Shown piece by piece: positions 15,883 through 21,986 of a DNA stretch of 21,986 nucleotides. The DNA lies in NCBI RefSeq assembly GCF_049060325.1, contig NZ_JBMGPW010000013.1, forward strand, positions 1-21,986, read 5' to 3'. Within the stretch, counting starts at the first letter, position 1, and each line of letters opens with the position of its first letter. The stretch comes from Vescimonas sanitatis (GTDB lineage Bacteria; Bacillota; Clostridia; Oscillospirales; Oscillospiraceae). Position numbers and translations under genes: made by a program. Under the pieces are notes generated by a model. It had not been told where the DNA came from, searched no databases, and worked only from the letters and a program-made list of their open reading frames with translations.

Positions 15883-16582
15883 AAATTTGTGTGTGTCTTA
15901 CGGCGGCATCAAGGCGCTGCGCGGCATCAGCCTTGAGGTACCCGACGGCAAGATCGTCACCCTGATCGGCGCCAACGGCGCCGGTAAGTCCACCACGCTG
16001 CGGACCATCTCCGGCCTTGTAAAGGCGGACAGCGGCTCCATCACCTATGACGGGCAGGAACTGCTGGGCAAGCCCATCAACAAGATTCTGGAGGCGGGCA
16101 TCGCCCAGTCCCCCGAGGGTCGGCGGGTGTTCGCCAACCTGACCGTGCTGGAGAACCTGAAGGCGGGCGCGTACCTGCGGAAGGACAAAGCTGGCATCGA
16201 GAAGGACATCAAGTGGGTGTATGAGCTGTTCCCCAGGCTGGAGGAGCGCAACTGGCAGCTGGCCGGTACGCTGTCCGGCGGCGAGCAGCAGATGCTGGCC
16301 GTGGGCCGCGCGCTGATGAGCCGCCCCAAGCTGCTGATGCTGGATGAGCCGTCGCTGGGTCTGGCACCGCTGGTGGTGCAGGGCATCTTTGACATCATCC
16401 GCACCGTCAACGAGCAGGGCGTCACCGTGCTGCTGATCGAGCAGAACGCCAACATGGCGCTGAAGATCGCGGACTACGCCTATGTGCTGGAGACGGGCAA
16501 CATCACCAAGTCCGGCACCGGCGCGGAGCTGCTGGCGGACGAGTCCATCAAGGAAGCCTACCTGGGTAAAAAGAAGAGCTGA
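15869..16582 (+). CDS. livF: Branched-chain amino acid ABC transporter ATP-binding protein LivF
   Basis: This is the second ATPase of the LivHMGF complex. The 237 residues are typical and contain no insertion. Walker A is GANGAGKS (about 34-41), the Q-loop region is GIAQSPEGRRVF, the signature is LSGGEQQMLAVGRAL, and Walker B is LLMLDEPSLGLAP followed by LLIEQNA. The start codon lies inside livG, with a GGGGGTGG stretch as its likely ribosome binding site. It is the last gene of the operon; a strong terminator begins 5 bases after its stop. Confidence 0.95.
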   Translation: MLKIENLCVSYGGIKALRGISLEVPDGKIVTLIGANGAGKSTTLRTISGLVKADSGSITYDGQELLGKPINKILEAGIAQSPEGRRVFANLTVLENLKAGAYLRKDKAGIEKDIKWVYELFPRLEERNWQLAGTLSGGEQQMLAVGRALMSRPKLLMLDEPSLGLAPLVVQGIFDIIRTVNEQGVTVLLIEQNANMALKIADYAYVLETGNITKSGTGAELLADESIKEAYLGKKKS

Positions 16583-16586
16583 ACAA

Positions 16587-16623
16587 ACATCCCCCGGCCG
16601 TCAGGCCGGGGGATGTTCATTTT
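16587..16623 (+). terminator. Intrinsic terminator of the liv operon
   Basis: ACATCCCCCGGCC (16587-16599) pairs perfectly with GGCCGGGGGATGT (16604-16616), a 13-bp stem with a GTCA loop. TTCATTTT follows. Confidence 0.9.
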
Positions 16624-16628
16624 GCGGA

Positions 16629-16657
16629 TTGCCTTTCCTGCGTGAAGTTGTTATAAT
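16629..16657 (+). promoter_or_regulatory. Promoter of the TauE/SafE-like permease gene
   Basis: TTGCCT (16629-16634) and a perfect TATAAT (16652-16657) are 17 bases apart. Transcription would start near 16664, which bears on the start-codon choice of the next gene. Confidence 0.8.
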
Positions 16658-16691
16658 AGCCGGGAATATGACAGAAAAGGCGGTGTGCGCG

Positions 16692-17423
16692 GTGGAATAC
16701 GCAATGATGGGGCTGGCGGCGCTGGCGGGCGGTGTGATCCAGCCGCTGACGGGCTTTGGCGCGGCGGTCATTATGATGGTGGCGGCCAGTGCGTTTTACG
16801 ACATGACCATTGCGCCCACCATCGTGGCGCTGATCTGCATGGCCCAGTCCGGCACCATGACGTGGATGTACCGCAAGCACATCGATGTAAAGCAGATCGC
16901 GCTGCCCATCGGGCTGTACACCGTGTGCAGTCTGGTCATCATCAATCTGCTGGGGAATTTCGACCTGCACGTGCTGACGGCGCTGTTCGGGGCGTTCCTG
17001 ATCGTGCTGGCGGCGTACTTCCTGCTTTTTGCCAAGCGGGTGAAGCTGGACCAGCCCGGCCTGGCGGCGGGGCTGGTGTGCAGTGCCTTCTCCGGGTGCT
17101 GCGCCGGGGCGTTCACCATCGGCGGGCCTATGATGGCGCTGTATTTCGTCGCCATCGCCCGGAGCAAGGAGACGTATGTAGGCAATATGCAGTTCCTGTT
17201 CTTCACCACCAACCTCATCAACTTCACCATGCGGACGGTGCGGGGTTATTTCAGCGCGGCGCTGCTGCCGGTGGCGGGGCTGGGAATGGCGTGCATCCTA
17301 CTGGGGCTGTGGATCGGTACACGGCTGAGCCGGAAGATGTCCGGCGACGTGGCCCGGCAGGTGGTGTACATCGGCGTGGGTGTCAGCGGCCTGGTGACGC
17401 TGGTGCAGGAGCTGATGAAATAA
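16692..17423 (+). CDS. TauE/SafE-family membrane permease
   Basis: The product is a polytopic membrane protein of the TauE/SafE (sulfite exporter, DUF81) family, thought to move organic or inorganic sulfur anions; the substrate here is unknown. The 243 residues contain about seven or eight hydrophobic helices and the two-repeat pattern of the family. Glycine-rich motifs occur near the N-terminus (GVIQPLTGFGAA) and in the middle (GCCAGAFTIGGPMM). The GTG start is chosen because an AAAAGGCGG site lies about 8 bases upstream. An ATG eight codons earlier (16668) would sit only about 4 nt from the predicted transcript start, with no ribosome binding site. The gene has its own promoter and a shared convergent terminator with mrp. 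Confidence 0.85.
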   Translation: MEYAMMGLAALAGGVIQPLTGFGAAVIMMVAASAFYDMTIAPTIVALICMAQSGTMTWMYRKHIDVKQIALPIGLYTVCSLVIINLLGNFDLHVLTALFGAFLIVLAAYFLLFAKRVKLDQPGLAAGLVCSAFSGCCAGAFTIGGPMMALYFVAIARSKETYVGNMQFLFFTTNLINFTMRTVRGYFSAALLPVAGLGMACILLGLWIGTRLSRKMSGDVARQVVYIGVGVSGLVTLVQELMK

Positions 17424-17427
17424 GATC

Positions 17428-17463
17428 AAAAAAGAAGCGGCGCACCGCGCCGCTTCTTTTTTT
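17428..17463. terminator. Bidirectional terminator between the permease gene and mrp
   Basis: A perfect 16-bp stem (17428-17443 with 17447-17462) has an ACC loop, with A-tract and T-tract flanks. It lies between two converging genes, only a few bases from each stop codon. Confidence 0.93.
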
Positions 17464-17465
17464 GC

Positions 17466-18293
17466 TTATTTCCGCAGAATGGTCTCCACCACGCCGTCCA
17501 GCCAGTGCCCCTCGAACTGCTCGATGCAGCCGTCGTCGGTCAGCTTAGCCAGTGCCGGGTCGATGGGCATTTTCGCCAGCAGGGGGATGTGGTACGCCTT
17601 GGCGGCCTCCTCGGTCTTGCCCTCGCCGAAAATATAGAGTTTCTTGCCGCAGTCGGGACACTGGACGTAACTCATGTTCTCCACCAGGCCCACGATGGGG
17701 ATGTTCATCATCTGCGCCATCTTCACGGCCTTCTGCACCACCATGGATACCAGGTCCTGGGGGCTGGCCACAATGATGACGCCATCCACCGGCAGCGACT
17801 GAAACACGTTCAGCGCCACGTCGCCGGTGCCGGGAGGCATATCCACGAACATATAATCCACATCGTTCCACAGGGTATCACCCCAGAACTGCTGCACCAC
17901 GCCGCCGATGACCGGCCCGCGCCAGATGACCGGGTCCGTCTCGTGCTCCAGCAGCAGGTTCACGGACATCAGCTGTATGCCGGTGGCGGTGGTCACGGGC
18001 GCGATGGCGTCGCCCTGCGCCACGGCCCGGCCGTGGATGCCGAAGGCCTTGGGGATGGAGGGGCCGGTGATGTCCGCGTCCAGAATGGCGGTGCGATAGC
18101 CCTCCCGCCGCAGCGCCACCGCCAGCTGGCTGGTGACCATGGACTTGCCTACGCCGCCCTTGCCGGACACCACGCCGTAGACCTTACCGACGCGGCAGCC
18201 GGGGCGGAGGGGCTTTTTCTCAAATACGTTTACTTCCTTGCGCTCACCGCAGCTTTCGCCGCAGGTGCTGCAATCGTGGGTGCAATCGCTCAT
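17466..18293 (-). CDS. mrp: Mrp/NBP35-type iron-sulfur cluster carrier ATPase
   Basis: This is a P-loop protein of the MinD/Mrp class that binds and transfers Fe-S clusters to target proteins in the cytoplasm. The 275 residues begin with a cysteine cluster, Cys4, Cys8, Cys11 and Cys15, common in clostridial homologues. The deviant Walker A SGKGGVGKS (43-51) follows, then LDADITGPSIP, the MPPGTGD motif, and the cluster-bridging CxxC at Cys212-Cys215 (QCPDCGK). All expected residues are present. AAAGGAG lies about eight bases upstream of the ATG. It sits 24 bases downstream of a small zinc-ribbon gene and probably shares its transcript. Confidence 0.94.
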   Translation of the reverse strand: MSDCTHDCSTCGESCGERKEVNVFEKKPLRPGCRVGKVYGVVSGKGGVGKSMVTSQLAVALRREGYRTAILDADITGPSIPKAFGIHGRAVAQGDAIAPVTTATGIQLMSVNLLLEHETDPVIWRGPVIGGVVQQFWGDTLWNDVDYMFVDMPPGTGDVALNVFQSLPVDGVIIVASPQDLVSMVVQKAVKMAQMMNIPIVGLVENMSYVQCPDCGKKLYIFGEGKTEEAAKAYHIPLLAKMPIDPALAKLTDDGCIEQFEGHWLDGVVETILRK

Positions 18294-18317
18294 AACAGGT
18301 TCTCCTTTTAAAAATTC

Positions 18318-18629
18318 TCACAGCTCGTCCCCGGCGGTGTAGACATAGCCGCACAGGGGACATTTGGGGTAGTCGAAATCGTGGGCAAAGCCACATTTTG
18401 GGCACCGGCGCTGGTGCAGGCCGGGGTCGTTGCCGCTGGGCTGGGGAACGCCGCCGGTGAAAAATTCCAGCTTGCCGCAGGCGGGGCACGCCATAATGGA
18501 CACGTCCAGCGCACCGGCCATCAGGTTGGGCAGGTCGCCGAATATCCAGCTGGTCTTGCCCAGCTGCAGCTTGTGCTGGCCGACGAACTGCATGGCCGTG
18601 CCGCAGCGGAGACAGTCAAAGTGGGGCAT
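18318..18629 (-). CDS. Small zinc-ribbon protein of unknown function
   Basis: The 103-residue protein has four CxxC pairs: CLRC near the N-terminus, CPAC in the middle, and CPKC and CPLC near the C-terminus. It can therefore bind two zinc ions, or possibly an iron-sulfur cluster. The N-terminal half resembles the small zinc-ribbon proteins that start MPxxxCxxCG in Clostridia; I cannot assign a function. The ATG is chosen because AAAGGAGG lies about six bases upstream and a promoter lies just before that. The frame extends 19 more codons, but these cover the promoter. It is followed closely by mrp, which suggests a linked role in metal or cluster handling, but this is inference only. Confidence 0.85.
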   Translation of the reverse strand: MPHFDCLRCGTAMQFVGQHKLQLGKTSWIFGDLPNLMAGALDVSIMACPACGKLEFFTGGVPQPSGNDPGLHQRRCPKCGFAHDFDYPKCPLCGYVYTAGDEL

Positions 18630-18657
18630 GGCAGCCTCCTTTCGCTCTTTTATATAT

Positions 18658-18686
18658 GGTATAGCACGATTTGAGGGGATTTGCAA
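18658..18686 (-). promoter_or_regulatory. Promoter of the zinc-ribbon/mrp pair
   Basis: On the minus strand TTGCAA (18681-18686) and an extended -10, TGC-TATACC (18658-18663), are 17 bases apart. The predicted start leaves about 22 nt before the ATG, just enough for the ribosome binding site. Confidence 0.6.
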
Positions 18687-18777
18687 GGGGGGACAGAGTG
18701 CGGTGCCCTCTTGAGTGCGTTGTAGGGGGCATCCGTTTGCCCTTTCGTAGGGGCGGACAGAGTCGTCCGCCCCTACG
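18683..18777. repeat. Cluster of short palindromic repeats
   Basis: CGTAGGGGCGGAC (18746-18758) pairs perfectly with GTCCGCCCCTACG (18765-18777) around AGAGTC. Two diverged relatives precede it: one near 18685-18712 (GGGGGGACAGAGTGCGG then GCCCTC) and one near 18722-18743 (GTAGGGGGCATCC then TTGCCCT). All share the GGGG-x-GGACAGAG or GTAGGGG core. This looks like a repetitive extragenic palindrome family. The first copy abuts the -35 box of the zinc-ribbon promoter. Confidence 0.6.
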
Positions 18778-18808
18778 CATTCTTTGCGGGACGCCGCCCC
18801 TGCGCGCC

Positions 18809-19291
18809 CTAAGGATGTTCTCTGGTTGACGCATATTCATCTATGATATAGTTAGCGTATCTGGCTGCCTGCCGTTCTCTGCCTACAGGCGTTAGTTGAA
18901 TGTTATTGATCCATTGATAGTAATGCGTCAATTCATGGGCCAAGGAAAGAAGGATCGACGCCAGGGCATTGTCTTTCCCTAAATGGTTCGCTAATTCATT
19001 ATAATCACCCGCTGCAATTCGGATATATGGCTCATCCGAGTATGAAAAAGGTTCAAAAAAGCTTCCTACTACATGATCGCCATCTTTTGTGCGAATGGTT
19101 TTTGCTCCTTTGACATAAACAACGACTCTTAGCGGAAAGTAATATTGGGTTCTCAGCCAAATCGCGAATTGTAAGCACGCACGTTTTACTTCGGGGTGCG
19201 TATTCCTGTCGTATCGAAATCGCAAGCCGGTTCTTCTGAGGGAATTATCTGGAAGGTTCTTTTCCCAATCAGTAATTGTCCAAATATGCAT
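18809..19291 (-). CDS. Putative HExxH metallopeptidase, unknown family
   Basis: I do not recognise the family of this 160-residue protein. It contains HELTHYYQW (residues 119-127), a zinc-binding HExxH. Glu139, in GRERQAARYANYIIDEY, is placed as the third ligand of a gluzincin-type site. No signal peptide or membrane helix is visible, so it should be cytoplasmic. The first ~60 residues, with several Arg and aromatic residues, have no known motif. The ATG has a weak GAGG site about seven bases upstream and lies only 9 bases after the stop of the YhaN-like ATPase gene. It is therefore probably co-transcribed and coupled with it. Base composition is clearly more AT-rich than all neighbours, which suggests horizontal acquisition. 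Confidence 0.75.
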   Translation of the reverse strand: MHIWTITDWEKNLPDNSLRRTGLRFRYDRNTHPEVKRACLQFAIWLRTQYYFPLRVVVYVKGAKTIRTKDGDHVVGSFFEPFSYSDEPYIRIAAGDYNELANHLGKDNALASILLSLAHELTHYYQWINNIQLTPVGRERQAARYANYIIDEYASTREHP

Positions 19292-19300
19292 ATCCCGACC

Positions 19301-21490
19301 TCACAGCTTCGTGACGGTCACGTTTTCCTTGCCTTGCAGATAGGCCATCTCCCGCTTCTGGCAGGTGAACAGCAATATCTGGCGCCTTTGGCTTTCCTCC
19401 AGCAGATAGTCCAGCGCCGCGTGGAGCCGCTCGTCGTCGAAGGTCACCAGCGCGTCATCCAGAATGAGGGGCACCCGCTTGTCGGCGGGCAGCACCATGT
19501 CGCAGATGGCCAGCCGCACCGCCAGATACAGCTGGTCGGCGGTGCCCTGACTCAGCAGGCGGACGCTGCGTCCCACCGGGTCGCCGACGGGCTCGGCGGA
19601 CAGGGAGAAGTCCCGGCTCAGCAGCACACGGCCATAGCGCCCACCGGTGATGGCGGAGAAGATCTCCGCCGCCCGTGCGCCCAGCGCCGGGGAAAAGCGG
19701 TTCTGCAGCACGGTGTTGGCTTGTGACAGAGCGTCCATGGCCAGCGCGATGGCATCATATTCATCCTGCAGGGCGGTTAGCTGCTCCTGCTTCTGCGCCA
19801 GCTGGGCCTCCAGATCGCTGGAGCGATCCAGCGCGCGGATGCGGCCGGTGAGGGTGTCGAACCGGGTGCGCTCCTGCGCCAGCAGCGTCTGTGTGCGCGC
19901 CAATTCCGCGGCGGCCTCCTCGCGTGAGAGCGCAGGGCGCTGGATAGAGCTTTCGGCGGCCGGCTGTTCCGGCAGCTGCACCCGCAGGGCATCCCGGTAC
20001 AGGGCGGCTTCCCGGGCCGTCTGCCGGGCGTCGGCCAGCGCGGTCTTGCGGCGCCGGGCGTCTGACAGGGCCAGCTGTATGCCGGACAGATCGGCAGCGG
20101 CGGGGGCGAAGACGCGTACCTGGGTCAGCAGATCCCACAGCCGGCGGCGGCAGGCATCTTCACTGTCCGCGGCGGAGACTTCCGCCCGGCGGGCAGCCTC
20201 GGCGGCCTCATCTGCCTGCTGCCGCAGGGGGAGATATTCTGCGATTTGGGTCTCCAGCGCGGCGCGCTGTGTTTCGGCGTATTTATGCCGTTCCACGATG
20301 GCCTGACGGCGGGACCTTGCAGCGAAGAGCGTGGCGATCATGCCCAGCCCCGCCATGCCGATGAACAGCCAAAAGGGCAGCGGCTGCTGCGTCCGGAACA
20401 GAAATGCCAGCGCAGCGGCGACCACGATCAGCGACGCGGGGAAGAGGACCAGGAGCAGAGAGGGAGTCCTATCGGGCTGGATGGCTTCGGCGCGCTGCCG
20501 CAGCTCCGGTTCTGCGGCGGGGTAAAGGGGGTGCTGTTCCAGAGCTTTCTTGGCTTGCCGCGCGGTTTGTGCGGCCTCCTCCGCGGCGCTGCGCTTTTCC
20601 GTCAGGGCGGACAGCTCACCGGGAAGTGCGGCGGCCTGCCCCTCCAGCAGCGTCAGCGAGGCATCGTCCGGCAGGGCGGCGCAGTCGGCCGCCAGCGTGT
20701 CGGCCCGGGCCTGGGCGGTCAGTGCCGCCTGCGCCGCCTGCTGACAGGCGTCGGCCTGCTCCTGAGCAGCCAGCGCCTGCCACTGAGCCGTCTGCTGCCG
20801 CAGGTCGGCGGCGCGGCGCTCCAGAGCATCCAGCTCCCGGCGCGACTGCTGCGCCTGGTCGTTCAGCGCGTCCAGCTCCGCCAGCGCGGCGCGCAGCTGG
20901 TCGGTCTCCCGTTCCAGGGCGGGGATGAGCCCTGTCTTGTTGTGCCTGCGGCGGTTCAGCTGCTTTTTCAGGCGGTCGTAGGATTCGGTGTAGGAGGTGT
21001 CCTCCTCACCGGTGGTGATCAGGGCGGCGATGCGGCGCTCCAGCTCGGCGTCCTGGTCCACGGCCAGAGCGTTCTGGCCGATAAAGGCGCTGCGCTCAAA
21101 CACCTCCCGGGGCACGCCCAGCAGCACCTCGCCGGCGTTCTGGCCGGTAATGCCCGGAACGGGCGTGCCGGTACCGGTGTAGGTGCAGGAAAACTCGCCC
21201 AGCGGTGATGCGGCGCGGCGTGTCTCCCGCAGCAGGGTGCAGGCATCCCCGTGCGTCGTCAGGTCCATGCGGCCCTGCATGGGCGCGCCGGTCCAGGGCG
21301 CATAGCGGTTCTTGTCCGCCAGCGGCCCGCGCTCGCGGGTGGACAGGCCGTACAGCATGGTGCGGATAAAGGCGCCCCAGGTGGACTTGCCGGTTTCGTT
21401 GGGAGCGTACAGCACATTCAGCCCCGGCGCGAGCGATAATTCGCTGTGGTCCAGTCGGCCGAAGGTGCCGGTCAGGTGCAGAATATCCAC
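19301..21490 (-). CDS. YhaN-like SbcC/Rad50-related ATPase with membrane hairpin
   Basis: The 729-residue protein has split ATPase halves around a long coiled coil. Walker A APNETGKST is at residues 29-37. The ABC-type signature LSQGT (646-650) precedes DQLYLAVRLA, and Walker B reads PLILDDAL with Asp678-Asp679. The coiled-coil arms (about 170-340 and 390-610) are very rich in Ala, Gln, Glu and Arg. Between them lie two membrane helices (about 344-365 and 371-391) where a Rad50 would have its zinc hook, as in Bacillus YhaN. Such proteins are normally paired with an SbcD-like nuclease and linked to DNA repair. Here no such gene is next to it. The start is GTG, supported by AAAGGAGG eight bases upstream and a promoter about 40 bases away. 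Confidence 0.85.
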   Translation of the reverse strand: MDILHLTGTFGRLDHSELSLAPGLNVLYAPNETGKSTWGAFIRTMLYGLSTRERGPLADKNRYAPWTGAPMQGRMDLTTHGDACTLLRETRRAASPLGEFSCTYTGTGTPVPGITGQNAGEVLLGVPREVFERSAFIGQNALAVDQDAELERRIAALITTGEEDTSYTESYDRLKKQLNRRRHNKTGLIPALERETDQLRAALAELDALNDQAQQSRRELDALERRAADLRQQTAQWQALAAQEQADACQQAAQAALTAQARADTLAADCAALPDDASLTLLEGQAAALPGELSALTEKRSAAEEAAQTARQAKKALEQHPLYPAAEPELRQRAEAIQPDRTPSLLLVLFPASLIVVAAALAFLFRTQQPLPFWLFIGMAGLGMIATLFAARSRRQAIVERHKYAETQRAALETQIAEYLPLRQQADEAAEAARRAEVSAADSEDACRRRLWDLLTQVRVFAPAAADLSGIQLALSDARRRKTALADARQTAREAALYRDALRVQLPEQPAAESSIQRPALSREEAAAELARTQTLLAQERTRFDTLTGRIRALDRSSDLEAQLAQKQEQLTALQDEYDAIALAMDALSQANTVLQNRFSPALGARAAEIFSAITGGRYGRVLLSRDFSLSAEPVGDPVGRSVRLLSQGTADQLYLAVRLAICDMVLPADKRVPLILDDALVTFDDERLHAALDYLLEESQRRQILLFTCQKREMAYLQGKENVTVTKL

Positions 21491-21530
21491 GGAGTCATCC
21501 TCCTTTAAAAGTTCATAAAATATTATTTAA

Positions 21531-21559
21531 AGTATAGCATGACTTGCGTTAAAAGTCAT
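21531..21559 (-). promoter_or_regulatory. Promoter of the YhaN-like gene
   Basis: On the minus strand an extended -10 (TGC-TATACT, 21531-21536) follows ATGACT (21554-21559) after 17 bases. Transcription would start near 21524, about 34 nt before the GTG. Confidence 0.65.
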
Positions 21560-21572
21560 TACATTGCCGTAT

Positions 21573-21632
21573 ACAAAAAATTCGAAAAAATTTAAAAATA
21601 GTGTTGACAAATCCGGCCGCAAGTAGTATCAT
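21573..21632 (+). promoter_or_regulatory. rRNA operon promoter with UP element
   Basis: A perfect TTGACA (21604-21609) and TATCAT (21627-21632) are 17 bases apart. Phased A/T tracts immediately upstream (21573-21600) form an UP element typical of strong stable-RNA promoters. The predicted start is near 21639. Confidence 0.9.
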
Positions 21633-21846
21633 ATCAACTGTTCCGCGGTTATGGGACGTGTACCTTGTAAATTAAACAACGAACGAAACGAAAAGCACCA
21701 GACGGGAGCACATTGTAAGATGTGCAACTGAGAAACTTGCCGGAACGGGGTTAAGTCAATTACCCGGGAAGGTAAGTATAAAAAGTTTTTGAAGCTATGA
21801 CAAATAGCTCTGTAAAGATTTGAACGGCATGGCCGTTTAGATACAA

Positions 21847-21986
21847 TTTATAGAGAGTTTGATCCTGGCTCAGGACGAACGCTGGCGGCGTGCTTAACAC
21901 ATGCAAGTCGAACGAGAATCTGTGGAAAGAGGATTCGTCCAATTGAAGCAGAGGACAGTGGCGGACGGGTGAGTAACGCGTGAGGA
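21847..21986 (+). rRNA. rrs: 16S ribosomal RNA, 5' end (truncated by window edge)
   Basis: The conserved AGAGTTTGATCCTGGCTCAG starts at 21854, which is E. coli position 8, so mature 16S begins at about 21847. GACGAACGCTGGCGGCGTGC and the conserved GTGGCGGACGGGTGAGTAAC confirm it. The variable V1 region between them looks like Oscillospiraceae, but only 140 bases are present. The gene continues beyond the window. Confidence 0.98.

Larger units (their letters stand above)
21491..21846. other. Divergent region between the YhaN-like gene and the rRNA operon
   Basis: The region contains two back-to-back promoters and the rRNA leader, and no protein gene. The predicted leader (about 21639-21846) begins after the rrn promoter. 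It includes a TTGTAAATTAAACAACGAACG-like stretch near 21665, similar to clostridial rrn leaders. GCACAT/ATGTGC (near 21707-21724) and AACGGC-ATG-GCCGTT (21823-21837) hairpins follow, the latter just upstream of mature 16S. These may take part in antitermination or RNase III processing. Confidence 0.65.

Overview
The window looks like chromosomal DNA from a GC-rich, Gram-positive gut clostridium. It carries RNase J, GdpP, strong AAGGAGG ribosome binding sites, sigma-A type promoters and a Firmicutes-type gene order. The first ~140 bases of a 16S rRNA gene at the right end resemble Oscillospiraceae (Clostridium cluster IV). I would not name a genus from so short a stretch.

Left part, bases 1-2401: a truncated minus-strand gene at the edge sits behind a promoter studded with a repeated 11-12 bp motif. 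Then come a perfect 16-bp terminator stem, minus-strand RNase J, and a 437-base divergent region holding the rnj and gdpP promoters.

Bases 2321-10998 form a plus-strand housekeeping block. It encodes GdpP (cyclic-di-AMP hydrolysis), ribosomal protein L9, DnaB replicative helicase, TilS (tRNA-Ile lysidine synthetase), hypoxanthine phosphoribosyltransferase, signal peptidase I and FtsH. Genes are tightly packed except between hpt and lepB, where two related long palindromes lie in tandem.

Bases 11000-16620 hold a 585-base intergenic region with the ftsH terminator and a clean promoter, then a complete branched-chain amino acid ABC transporter operon, livK-livH-livM-livG-livF. A strong hairpin and a second long structure separate livK from livH, probably to make more binding protein than permease. 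LivG carries an unusual ~60-residue insertion.

Bases 16629-18690: a TauE/SafE-like permease converges on a minus-strand pair, a small four-CxxC zinc-ribbon protein and an Mrp-type iron-sulfur carrier ATPase, across a shared terminator.

Bases 18690-21986: a short palindromic repeat cluster, then a minus-strand pair made of a YhaN-like (SbcC/Rad50-related) membrane-anchored coiled-coil ATPase and a small AT-rich HExxH putative metallopeptidase 9 bases downstream. Back to back with this pair is an rRNA operon promoter (UP element, TTGACA-17-TATCAT), a ~208-nt leader and the start of 16S rRNA.

Most of the window is ordinary core genome. The least explained pieces are the left-edge operator-like repeats, the tandem palindromes before lepB, the LivG insertion, and the YhaN-like/HExxH pair with no visible SbcD-like partner.
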